Positions 55,701-64,000 of a DNA stretch of 64,000 nt are shown piece by piece (the first letter of the stretch is position 1; every line of letters starts with the position of its first letter). Source of the DNA: Sphaerolaimus hirsutus. Taxonomy: Eukaryota > Nematoda > Chromadorea > Monhysterida > Sphaerolaimidae. The notes below the pieces were generated by a model. The model did no database searches. It saw only the letters and a program-made list of their open reading frames with translations, and had not been told where the DNA came from. The stretch spans positions 21,897,785 through 21,961,784 of the forward strand of contig OZ038452.1 in the NCBI GenBank assembly GCA_964036195.1, in the 5' to 3' direction. Made by a program: the position numbers and the translations under genes.

Positions 55701-58700
55701 TGATTCTTTATTAGGCGCCATAAAACCCGGTCGCCGTACATAAATATCTTGCTCAACTACAAATGCGGCCACTGTACGCTTACACCGGCGAAACAAAAGT
55801 TGTCACTCGCAAATTTTAGCCTTGCGGTTCTCGTATAGCAATGGCCCTGCGCACACTAGTTTTCACACGAAATTTCGAAAACTAGTTTTCACACGAGTTC
55901 TCCACAATGAGTCATTTTTAATCTCCGTCAACTGCAGTTGACGGCCACCTCATTGTAGAAAACTCAAATGCGTTCTAAGCTGATTTGTGAGTTTTCGAAA
56001 TTTCGTGTGAAAACTAGTGTGCGCAGGCACATTCTAGCGCATTGCCAGAGTTGTTAACGGCAGTCGGTATGTTGTAGCGTCGATTTGTTGCCATCGTCTG
56101 CTGACGTTCGCGCTGCGGCCGGTTCAATGGAACAGCTGACATTTTGGCGCGGGCGAGAAATGCCCGCCCCCTTTTGTCGGTACACATTTTTAGTTGTGTT
56201 TGGAATATTAGCCCCGACTGTATGCCGGTGGGGCTATTTGGCGGCGAAATTATTTGATGGGTGAACTCAAATTCCCTCCGTGTACCTACTTAATTTCCAA
56301 GTAGCGCCTGTCAATCTAAATTGTGATTTGTGTGGAATGAAATTTAAAAAGCGGCGGGCGGATGAAATGTAACCTGAGAACTGGGCTCTTAGCGCTTTCA
56401 CTTGCTCTCACTAAATCAACCGTGAACAGGTGCCGGCGAGCTCGCTGCACTGCGACCGGGCGCTGGTGCTGACCATCCGCGACACGGATTCGGTGCAGCG
56501 TCTGTGCGACCGGCTGGCCACCGTGCGCCGTTTGCTGCTCGTCGGCAATGGGGGCATTGCCACTGAGCTCGTGTGAGTGCGGCCAATCTTTGCCCGTTGC
56601 CACGGGGACGTATTTAAAATGTTCACATAAAAACGGGTTTATTACGTTTCGAGTTTCCTTCAAGGGGCGCATCCACAACATCATTTTTACACATACCGCT
56701 ACTTTACACATACACTACACATTTATACATAAATATAACGTGCGTATAAAGCACTAAGTGGCCGTGGCACGATTCAACGATGCAACGCCAACATACCGTA
56801 TATCCTCGAACAACCCCCCTTGAATAAGTCCCCCCTGTTGGCCGAGTGAGGAAAATAAAACTCCTTGAATAGCTCCACTTGAATAACTCCCCCTCTGTGA
56901 TAGGTGGAAACTGATGTGGGGTCAATTTAAAAAAAGCAATGATGTCAAACAGACCAAATAAAGCTACGCCTGGGCTGCAAACGCAGTGCGGTGTGTGAAA
57001 CATAAAATACAAAGAATATTATACTACAGCAGCGACAACATATACATAATGTAATTCTGAGGAAGAACTCCCCCTTTTGAATAACTCCCCCATTGAAAAA
57101 CTCCCCTCAAAACCAATAGTTACAGCTATAAATCACTCCACTGCCATAACTTCCACGTTCATTCAGCTACGCGCTGGACTCGGTCGAGGTGGTGTGGAGC
57201 ATCAAACACGGCAGCATCAGTGCGTCGTTCATCGACGCGGGCGCGGCCCAGTTCTTCGCCGACCGCTTGGAGTGCGGCGCCGCGTCCGGCCAGGGCGGCG
57301 TCAGCAAGCAGTTGAGGTTCAGCGCGGACTTGGCCACTGGCGACAGTGTGGGCGCTGCGCTGGGGCCGCATTGGGTGGAGAAGGCCGCCTCGAATGCTAC
57401 TGGCGCCCTGCAGGTAAAATACGACTAACGATGGCGAAGAAAAATTTGAAAACTTTTTTGGGTCTTTTATAAAAAATTTTCACTACTAGAAAAAAATTAA
57501 AAATCTAGGTAGGTAAATATATTTTTTTCTAGAAAAATTCGAAAACGTTTTCGAATTTTTCACTGTTTTTGATATTTAAAATGCATGGAGAAACAATTCA
57601 AAACATCAATTTCACATGGATCAGTTTCTGGCGGCAGGGCAAAAAAATGCTAGTGTGTCTACGGTAAGTTCGAAATGCCGTAAAATATAAAGATGTATTC
57701 AAAATTCACCAGAAAAATTCGAAAATGCTTTCGAAAATTCGAAGATGTTTAGTGAAAAAAATCTGAAATTCGAAAACTATTCAAAAAATTCTAAATTTGA
57801 AAATTCATTGGTAGAAGAAAGAAAAAACACAAAAATTTGAACACTTTTTCAAGAGGTTTTGCCATCGTTAAGCACCACCGCCCATTGCTTGTTGCTTAAT
57901 TTTTTTCATTTCGTCGCTTAATGTCAATCGCTCTCTGACGTGTCGCAGTCGGGCGGCAGACGCGTGCATGTAGTTCAAGGGACAGAGTTGAAGGAGGCAC
58001 TTCCCGCCGACAAAAAGCATGAATACCCCACTGCAGCCTTGCCACCATCATTTCAATGTCAGTAATTTTCGAGTAAACGTCCGAGTTTCAGATTTGACTG
58101 GCTGATTTAACTTTTTGTAGCCACGACGGACTGGCCAGTGAATGCGGTGCTCACTGATGGTACTGTTTACGGATGTGATCTGATAGTGCTCGCAACTGGC
58201 GTTGTGCCAAACAGTGACATGTGGACGTCAAAGTGTGATCAGGTCAGTCCGTACGCTTTGGCACAGTGGCCACAAAACAGTTTACATTGATTGACAAAGA
58301 GCCTGAAAAATTGAAAATTCAAATCTAGTAGAAAACAAAACCGGAAGTCGGAAAACTGTTCCAAAAGAGTTCATAAACTGAAACATTTCCAAATTTTCTC
58401 AAAAACTTGATTAAGAAAAAAAACCTGAAAAATTTAATTAGATTTTTAAAAAGTTTGCCATGTCACTGGCCACACGCAGCTGCAAACCGCCCCGGACGGC
58501 GGCATCACCGTGAGCGATCAGTTCGAATCCAGTGTGGAAGACGTATTCGCAATTGGGGACGTGTGCACATGCGGTTGGGAGCCGGCACCCCACTGGATTC
58601 AAGTGCGTTTTATCTTCTAGAAGTCAAATCGGTCGATCATGAAGATGAAGCATGTTTTAGATGAGACTTTGGACGCAAGCACACCAGCACGCGGTGCACG

Positions 58701-59391
58701 CTGGAGAGTGTATAATGCAGCGGCACGTTGCCAAGATAAAGCATGCGCCACCTAGTGTGGTATCGTTGCCTGTGTCGTTCGAAATCTTCACCCATGTGAC
58801 CAACTTTTTCGGCTTTAAGGTTGGTGCTGTTCAGGCTTTTCGTTGTATTTACGCAGTAAGTGTAGATTTCTGACATGTTTCGAATAACGTGCATCTTCAA
58901 TACCTATTTATACGAAATATCGACAATTGGAATTTATCAAATGTCGAACATCGACATTAACATGTTTAGAATATTTACATCGAAAGATTTAGATGATGTC
59001 TCGAATATCGTCATCGAAAATATCTACATATCTGAAACCTGATTCAACGAAGTGTCTTTTTCTGCAGGTAATATTGATGGGAAAGTTCAATGGTCAGGGT
59101 CTGCCCTCAGATACGGAAGCCCTGTTGAGGGTCACAAAGGGGGTGGAATATGTAAAGGTGATTGTTGTTTTGTTTCTGAGTTGACAAGTTTATACTTTTG
59201 ACAAACTCACTTTTGTGTCATTTTTTAAATAGGTATTGGTTCACGATGGTCGAGTTCACGGGGCCATACTCATTGGCGAGACCGACTTGGAAGAAACGAT
59301 GGAGAATCTCATATTGAACCAGCTTGACATATCATCTATCAAAGATGGTCTGCTAGATCCGAGAGTAGATATTGAAGACTATTTCGATTGA
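49711..59391 (+). CDS. PYROXD1: PYROXD1 orthologue, pyridine nucleotide-disulphide oxidoreductase
   Basis: Ten exons match PYROXD1 along its length: about 49711-49946, 52978-53136, 56430-56572, 57167-57413, 57949-58057, 58121-58242, 58480-58602, 58661-58819, 59068-59157 and 59233-59391, about 500 residues as in the human protein. The FAD-binding motif [15 protein letters not shown] is near the N terminus, a second Rossmann motif reads [14 protein letters not shown], the family signature [10 protein letters not shown] follows, and AIGDVC is the second FAD contact. The C terminus [11 protein letters not shown]...VDIEDYFD is nearly as in vertebrates. All junctions agree in phase. There is no CxxC redox pair, normal for this member, which is linked to redox protection of the tRNA ligase complex. 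No in-frame ATG precedes the first exon, so a short initiator exon is upstream, possibly beyond the LTR element. Intron 2 hosts an antisense gene. Confidence 0.94.
50036..50200. repeat. Short inverted-repeat element in PYROXD1 intron 1
   Basis: CACACTAGTGCCC starts the stretch. Inside, AAACACATTTGAGTTT near 50070 pairs with AAACTCAAATGTGTT near 50145. The CACTAGT ends resemble the elements at 53572-53772 and 55850-56030. Confidence 0.5.
50458..52221. mobile_element. hAT MITE with TAGGGATGGCC ends, interrupted
   Basis: The ends are TAGGGATGGCCGGGTTTTT and TTTTTTGGCCATCCCTA. A perfect 8-base duplication GCTACGTC flanks it (50450-50457 and 52222-52229). The body matches the element at 23437-24160 except for an inserted 1.1 kb palindrome at 50981-52117. 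Confidence 0.9.
50981..52117. mobile_element. 1.1 kb foldback palindrome, arms about 530 bases
   Basis: The left arm begins AAACCCCCGTTTACCTAGAT and the right arm ends in its exact inverse. The arms run to about 51515 and from about 51585 with few differences, leaving a centre of roughly 70 bases. Mirror-image 97-codon frames (51103-51396 plus, 51702-51995 minus) follow from the symmetry and carry no known domain. It inserted into the hAT MITE at 50458-52221. Confidence 0.85.
53203..55423 (-). CDS. Secreted, GPI-anchored ET-module/three-finger-like protein
   Basis: Four minus-strand exons join in phase inside PYROXD1 intron 2: 55320-55423, 54719-54843, 53798-53936 and 53203 to about 53518, about 227 residues. 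The ATG exon encodes a signal peptide ([17 protein letters not shown], cleavage likely near GSHG). The cysteine-rich part contains [26 protein letters not shown] and [10 protein letters not shown], a spacing that resembles the nematode ET module or other Ly6/uPAR-type three-finger domains. A Thr/Pro-rich linker follows, and the protein ends in a hydrophobic segment ([19 protein letters not shown]) fitting a GPI-anchor signal. Such proteins sit on the outer cell surface. Function is unknown. Evidence is four matching splice phases plus a coherent secreted-protein architecture; ligand and family need a database search. Confidence 0.75.
53572..53772. repeat. Inverted-repeat element between exons of the antisense gene
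   Basis: ACTAGTTGACACATGCGTG at the left is inverted as CACGCATGTGTCAACTAGT near the right end, and the inner arms (GTGTCAACTCAGATTTCGGC and its inverse) also pair. It is about 200 bases, non-coding, and lies in the last intron of the antisense ET-module-like gene. Confidence 0.75.
54871..55272. mobile_element. MITE of the TACCGTATTTCCTCGAAATA family
   Basis: The ends TACCGTATTTCCTCGAAATA and ATTTCAAGGAAATTCGGTA frame 402 bases with CCCCCCGGGGGTTATTTTT and GTGGCCATTTTGAGG inside. It fills almost the whole first intron of the antisense gene. Confidence 0.8.
55850..56030. repeat. Foldback element with CACTAGTTTTCACACG arms
   Basis: GCGCACACTAGTTTTCACAC at the left is perfectly inverted at the right end, followed inwards by GAAATTTCGAAAACT pairing with its complement. 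Inside lies a second small palindrome, GTCAACTGCAGTTGAC. It is non-coding, in PYROXD1 intron 2. Confidence 0.8.
56796..57110. repeat. Element of the CCGTATATCCTCGAA family
   Basis: It starts TACCGTATATCCTCGAACAA and continues with CCCCCTTGAATAAGTCCCCC and similar phrases to ACTCCCCCATTGAAAAACTC. It is the best preserved left end of this family in the window and lies in PYROXD1 intron 3. Confidence 0.65.
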
Positions 59392-59460
59392 TAAAGACTA
59401 AATATTTATGGGCCTTAGAAATTTATCTTGATTCGGAGCGAACTCCTTGAAAACATATTT

Positions 59461-59469
59461 GGAAATAAA
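59461..59469 (+). terminator. Poly(A) signal for PYROXD1
   Basis: GGAAATAAATAA about 70 bases after the PYROXD1 stop contains AATAAA. The convergent aquaporin stop is only 192 bases from the PYROXD1 stop, so their 3-prime ends may overlap. Confidence 0.55.
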
Positions 59470-59583
59470 TAATTCCGGAAAAGAGAAAAAGTATTAAATC
59501 AGTAATTTGCAATCACCTTGACCTCTATGTATCATTTGGTCATTAATATCGAACTATTCATCATCTAGAACCTCTAAATGCCG

Positions 59584-61845
59584 TCATTTCAACTTCTTGT
59601 TTGCAACACTCAACCCCGTTCGTCTCTGTTGTATATAAGCAGCCGTGAGCCAGCCAACTGCGGACGCGCCGCAGTAAACGGCCAGGAAATGTTTCAGGGA
59701 CATGTTGTCGCAGCCGTACAATCGTCCCAGCGCCACTGTAGGGTTCAGGCCCGGCACGCCGATGAGGTAGATCGCTGGGCATTCGGTGCTATTTACTTTG
59801 ACCCTCCCATTTGGTGTCAAATGTGATAGTTATGATAGCGTTTTTAGGCCCAGTGCCACGATGGGGTTCAGGACCGGCACGCCGATTAGGTAGATTGCTG
59901 GGCATTCAGTACTACGTTGACTATCCCGTTTGGTGTTAACCATTTAAACACCTTCCAAGCCAGGTTCGGCACACTACTGGAATTATGTCGGGTACATCCC
60001 CCAAAATTCTGAATATACCCCCACCGCAGCTGGAATTTTAATCATTTTTATCACTGTTTGATGCTGAACCTGGCTTGAACAGCGACATTTCCAAAAAAAT
60101 GAGTTTAATGAGCGGCAGCCCATGCACAGGTGGGTTGCCACCCCTGTGTCATGTACAGTTGTGAGGATGTCAGGTACACCCCCCTGCCCAAAAAATAAGA
60201 GTCCAAAAACCATTGGGTGCGGTACCTCGCTTGGACACTTGATTGTTTTTAAAAATGAATGTATACAGTGACCTACACACAGGTTGATGGCTGCCCCCAC
60301 GGAAACTCTCCGCGCAAGTAAACTTTGCCCCAGGTAGCACATACTGCACCAGTGTGCACATTGAGTGCACACTTGCTCTGGGTGTAGATTACTTGCACTG
60401 AAAGCATACTTGCGCTGAGAGTTGATTTGGCCTGACTGAGGTACACTACCCTGCCCCCTGCCATGTATAGTTGTTAGAGTAGACTCCCCGAAAATTTGGA
60501 CTTCTTAACTCCCACACAACTGGAGATGGTGTTTGGCACTGATTCAGAAAGTAGGTTCCGAACCTGGCTTGGAAGGTGTTTATGATGGCGTTTTAGTCTA
60601 TCGTGAGTGAAACTAACCGAGCGTTAATCCAGTGGCAGTCATCACCGACACCGCATATCTCTTGTTGTTGGGCGAAACGTAGCCAACGACGAATCTGATC
60701 AAAAGACAGCCGGCCGCTTCGAAAGCGACTGCCGCAGCGAAGGACACCTTGTAGTTGATGGCGCAGTGGAAGCCCGCCATGTGCATGTGCGCGTGCGCGC
60801 CGCACAGCTGCGCCGCCCACAGCAACTTTGCTAAGCGGAATCCACACAGTGCGCCGGTTATCTGTCCTAGGAGCAGTGCTACGAAATTGCTGCTCGATTG
60901 CCTGTTTTTCGTAATCGCAGTGATCATTGACGCACTCATTTGCATGCAAAATAGGTACCGTATTTCCTCGAAATACACCCAGGGGGTTTATTTTTTTAGA
61001 GTGTAAATTTCGAGGGGGTTTATTATTTCGCCAGAAATTTGCATGAAGGACAGTAGTAAAGAAAAGGTATTTACATACATACATGACTGTACCCATAACT
61101 GGTAGCAAACATGAATAAACGGGATATATTTTAGACATTTTATCGAAGATCGTTACGCAAACAAGGTGTAAATTCGCAGCAGCGAATACATCATATTCAT
61201 TGCATATTTTACCTGATGTACCTAATGCCAAATGGGGGTATTTCAAGGGGAAGGTTATTCAAAGGGAGAGTATTCGGAAGAAATGCGGTAGCAGTGCTAA
61301 CCTGCCCCACAGCAGCGCCTCCAAATTGGTCAGCATGCTGACAAGCGCTCCCCGGTTTGTCATTTGGTGCACTAGCAGCAGGACTGCGGCTGCCATAAAA
61401 AAGCCGGGCAGCCCAAAGTTCTGCATGACGAAGCCATTCTCGTAGACGCAGGCGACCACTTGCGTTGAGCCGATTGTTTCCAGCAAGAACAGTCTGCAGT
61501 TGCGAGTTTGGACATGTGTACTAAGTGGACATCACACTTAGTATCGAAACCTACCATAATCCATCTGAATAGTTGACCGAATTTATGCAGTTTTTCATCA
61601 TAATATTTCGTTTTTACTGTTGAATAATTACGAAATTTATCACAAGATTATATTCAGTAAATTATGGTAGGATTCTGCACATACTTTGCGACTATATGCA
61701 ATCATAAATAACTGCCAAAAAGAGAAGCCCACCTAAGGATGGATCCTTCCCTCGCCTGTGTGAGCACGATCCGCCGCGCCACTTCGCATAGAACAATCAC
61801 AGCGGCATAATACGCCAGTGATGGTACTAATAAGTTTAGATCCAT
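59584..61845 (-). CDS. Aquaporin-11/12-like channel (superaquaporin), four exons
   Basis: Exons 61733-61845 (ATG), 61302-61493, 60618-60901 and 59584-59774 (TGA) join in phase into about 260 residues. The N terminus is MDLNLLVPSLAYYAAVIVL. Membrane helices follow, including GLPGFFMAAAVLLLVHQ and NFVALLLGQITGALCGFRLA. The second pore loop reads GVPGLNPTVALGRL, so the NPA box is N-P-T, and it is followed by LKHFLAVYCGASAVGW. The first box is degenerate (TNRGALVSML region). Divergent pore boxes and this overall layout are typical of the AQP11/AQP12 group, often intracellular and conducting water or glycerol. Intron 3 holds a decayed partial copy of exon 4 and an inverted-repeat element, and intron 2 a MITE. 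Confidence 0.85.
59848..59942 (-). pseudogene. Duplicated partial copy of aquaporin exon 4
   Basis: This stretch repeats 59731-59820 (phrases GGTTCAGG, CCGGCACGCCGAT, AGGTAGAT and GCTGGGCATTC) with many substitutions. On the gene strand it keeps the acceptor and an open start equivalent to IYLIGVPVLNPIVALGL, then diverges, so the rest of the exon is missing. It looks like a remnant of a tandem exon duplication. Confidence 0.65.
59945..60585. mobile_element. Inverted-repeat element in aquaporin intron 3
   Basis: AAACACCTTCCAAGCCAGGT at the left is inverted as ACCTGGCTTGGAAGGTGTTT at the right end (24-base terminal repeats including TTCGG). The 640-base interior has no coherent ORF. No clear target duplication was seen. 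Confidence 0.65.
60956..61290. mobile_element. MITE of the TACCGTATTTCCTCGAAATA family
   Basis: It begins TACCGTATTTCCTCGAAATA and ends GGAAGAAATGCGGTA, with CCCAGGGGGTTTATTTTTT and TTCGCCAGAAATTTG inside. It occupies most of aquaporin intron 2 (60902-61301). Confidence 0.8.
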
Positions 61846-62120
61846 TTTGAATCGAATCTCAAACCTATTTGGTTTAGTGCTAGTGATTGACTGGATATAG
61901 GTACTTTTCTTTGTTCTGGGTTTACCTGGGCTGGTATGTGCTCGATGTCTTTACACATATGGCGATGTGTATTTACATTAAACACACAAACACACACGCA
62001 TTCGTCTATTGCCCGGCAACAAAGTGTACGCGTAGTGTTAGATTTCTTGTCGACTCGCAGTCACTTATTTTTATTCTTATTGCCACATGTGCGTGTGCGA
62101 AATTGCTGTACGCGCCAGAG
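61846..62120. other. Spacer upstream of the aquaporin gene
   Basis: The aquaporin promoter should lie here. Two overlapping plus-strand short frames have no recognisable domain. Confidence 0.35.
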
Positions 62121-63015
62121 CAGAGTTGGCCAAATTACAGTACTTTCTGAAAGTGTATGTAAACAGAGTATTGATAATTTTGTAATGGCCAACTCATGAA
62201 AATTAAAACAAAGAATGTGTTACCCAGGAACACAAAAGAAGAATTAATTTTTACCAAAAAAGGAACAACTTGAACCTCAGGAAGGGATATTCAATTTAGC
62301 AAGTTCAGAAACATTTAGTCATTTTCTGTTTGAAAAACAAAGAGTAACATCTGTTCAAGACATAATCTCAATACCCAATTTAATATACCAAAAAGTCCCT
62401 TTTTCCCAAAATATGTGCAAAATTTTTGAAAGTTGGGACTTTTCAAAAGTCATTTTGCTGGACTCAGGATTGGGATTCTGTTCACACTCTACAACTAAGT
62501 TCATTATTACTATATTTAAATTTTCAATTTTCTGATAACCAGGATGCCAATTATCTAGCTGGGTTGAATGTCACTAAATCTTTTTGTAAATATGACATGC
62601 CTCTCCCCCCACACTAGCAATTTGTCCTCACATTTGTGTTGAAAAAAGTAAAATCTTCTAAAAAAACTAGATTGCAGCTTGATAAAAATGTCAAGTCCAA
62701 AATTTGGTAACAAATTCCACACTTTTTTGGTTAAAAATTAAGGGTTGCAGAGCAAACACGTGTCACCATTGGTAATGGGCCTTTTTGTTGTTTGTTTTTA
62801 TGGGTGATAGAGCCCCAGCAATACTTAAGTTACATGTAAATATTTACAGTGGGTTTTACATTCTGTAGTACCTGAGTATCTTCTCCCAGAAAAATGTAAC
62901 AAAGCATAATTGCATTTTTAGAAAATGTTAGGTATTTGATATTATAAATACTTTAAATACCAGGGTATTCAGTGAACTTTGGCACAACTTTTTGGAACTT
63001 TTTTTCACAACTCTG
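62121..63015. mobile_element. CpG-poor element of the CAGAGTTG family
   Basis: It begins CAGAGTTGGCCAAATTACAG and ends TTTTTCACAACTCTG. The interior is AT-rich and nearly free of CpG, like the copy at 10833-11586. I could not find a matching 8-base target duplication, so the borders are less certain. Confidence 0.55.
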
Positions 63016-63298
63016 GCACCCACTACACTACTGTGCCAGTATGGGTGATTGTGATTATGGACCTTGTGTATACAGTTATTTATATACACTGAATTACTGT
63101 GTGACGAATACCGATGTAAATACAGCAGGACATTGAAAACCGTGAATCGACGAACTGTGCCACTACAGTTGTATTTATTACTTTTTAAACTTCATAAATT
63201 CTAATTTTCCGGTGAAGTAAAATCTTTATTTATTTGTACACATTATAGCAGAATTTCGGGGGAACATGGGCGTTTAAAAAGTAGGCATAGCTAAATAT

Positions 63299-63432
63299 TT
63301 ACGTTGGCACAGTGCACAAACCGCAGGTCACCCGACAGTGTTTCCTTACAAATAGGTGCTTATCACATAATCCTGCCTTCCTCCATTCGTGGCATTTTCT
63401 CGCGTATTGAAGCGTGTCCCTGCAGCCAGCTG
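63299..63432 (-). CDS. C-terminal exon with a ShK-type domain, partial gene
   Basis: The minus strand encodes, after an acceptor-like CACTTCGCAG near 63431, a stretch with six cysteines in ShK order: C at GCRDT, then KCHEW, LCDKH, HCRVTCGLC, ending CTVPT and a stop at 63299. ShK modules are about 35-residue disulphide folds found at the ends of many secreted worm and cnidarian enzymes and surface proteins; the domain alone does not imply toxicity. Upstream exons are not identified and may be beyond the window, since 63440-63660 is repetitive. TTTATT at 63223 (AATAAA on the gene strand) is a suitable poly(A) signal. Confidence 0.75.
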
Positions 63433-63528
63433 CGAAGTGAGGTTCTACTTTCGTAAATGCCAAATATAGGCATGCACAGTGGTGACGCCTGAGCCTGTGC
63501 CTCTCTGAATGTATACCCGCCCCGAATG

Positions 63529-63650
63529 TATACCCGCACCGAATGGAAGCATACCCGCTCCGAAGGTAAGCCCGGCCCGAAGGTAGCATCAGTTACCTTC
63601 GGGCCGGGCTTACCTTCGGAGCGGGTATGCTTCCATTCGGTGCGGGTATA
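63529..63650. repeat. Perfect 57-base palindrome with 8-base loop
   Basis: The arms 63529-63585 and 63594-63650 are exact inverse copies around GCATCAGT. Within each arm a unit like ACCCGC-x-CCGAA repeats (TATACCCGCACCGAATGG, CATACCCGCTCCGAAGG). Extra direct copies of the unit precede the left arm from 63505. Such DNA would form a stable hairpin. Confidence 0.9.
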
Positions 63651-63819
63651 TATTCGGAATGAGCCTTGGTCGTGACGCCTCGCCCCTGTGGAGCGTCAAA
63701 AGGGTCTCCACAAGGTGAGGCGTCAGTAGTAAGTAACACCAGCAACCGTGTAGCGGTCCGTGTGGGCGCCGGCACCACGATTTTCAGGATCGAAATTTTC
63801 GATGTTAGATTGTATTCGG

Positions 63820-64000
63820 GATACCGTGTTTGCAAGAATAATCCCTCCTTGAATAATTCCCCTGTCTTAGACGAGTGAGGAAAAAATAATTTCCCCTTCA
63901 ATAATCCCTCTTCTTAGGCGAGTGAAGAAAAAATATTTCCCCCTTGAATAATTCCCCCTTGAATAATTCCCCCTTGAAAAATTCCCCCTTGAATAATCCC
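63820..64000. repeat. Element of the CCGTATATCCTCGAA family, cut by the window edge
   Basis: After ATACCGTGTTTGCAAGAATA the sequence repeats CCCTCCTTGAATAATTCCCC and CCCCCTTGAATAATTCC to the end of the window, matching 56796-57110 in phrasing. Confidence 0.6.

Noticed and set aside
63299-63589. Calling the ShK exon a toxin gene
   Set aside because: ShK modules are common in non-toxic secreted and membrane proteins; a single domain without a complete gene does not support a toxin call.

Overview
The window is invertebrate animal DNA: genes are split into many 60-300 base exons with GT-AG introns, and almost every intron and spacer is filled with short DNA transposons. Orthologues of animal genes were read exon by exon. 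An ET-module/three-finger type secreted gene and a C-terminal ShK domain lean towards a nematode or similar worm, but the species cannot be fixed from sequence alone.

Layout. 1-5090 is an AT-rich block almost free of CpG that carries two unrecognised, divergently arranged genes. It abuts (or interrupts) a minus-strand OATP/SLCO transporter (5209-9689) whose C-terminal half is not in the window. 9690-13960 is mostly nested transposon copies. An aldo-keto reductase (13964-16458, minus) and a TBC1D15/17-like Rab GAP (16904-22810, plus) are head to head across 445 bases. An RNF14-like RBR ubiquitin ligase follows (23384-29337, plus). A 17.9 kb LTR retrotransposon (31525-49469, minus) with near-identical 2.64 kb LTRs lies next, then the PYROXD1 orthologue (about 49711-59391, plus), which hosts a complete antisense gene for a GPI-anchored cysteine-rich protein in its second visible intron. 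PYROXD1 converges on an aquaporin-11/12-like gene (59584-61845, minus). The right edge has a CpG-poor hAT-like element, a ShK-domain exon and a perfect 57-base palindrome.

The most unusual item is the retrotransposon. Besides Ty3/gypsy-type gag, protease, RT, RNase H and integrase it carries, in the position where env sits in retrovirus-like elements, an intact 1518-codon ORF for a UPF1/DNA2-like superfamily 1 helicase. Its gag-pol frame also contains signal-peptide-like and membrane-like segments between the zinc knuckle and the protease.

A second notable signal is a short inverted-repeat element (ends GTGCC...CCAGACCCTGT and ACAGGGTCTGG...TGCCCC, flanked by duplicated CAG/CTG). It forms essentially a whole intron in the RBR gene and in the OATP gene, as expected of introner elements. 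At least five hAT-like MITE families with 8-base target duplications were also resolved, including triple nesting. The cellular genes do not form a pathway; they are independent housekeeping or surface genes.
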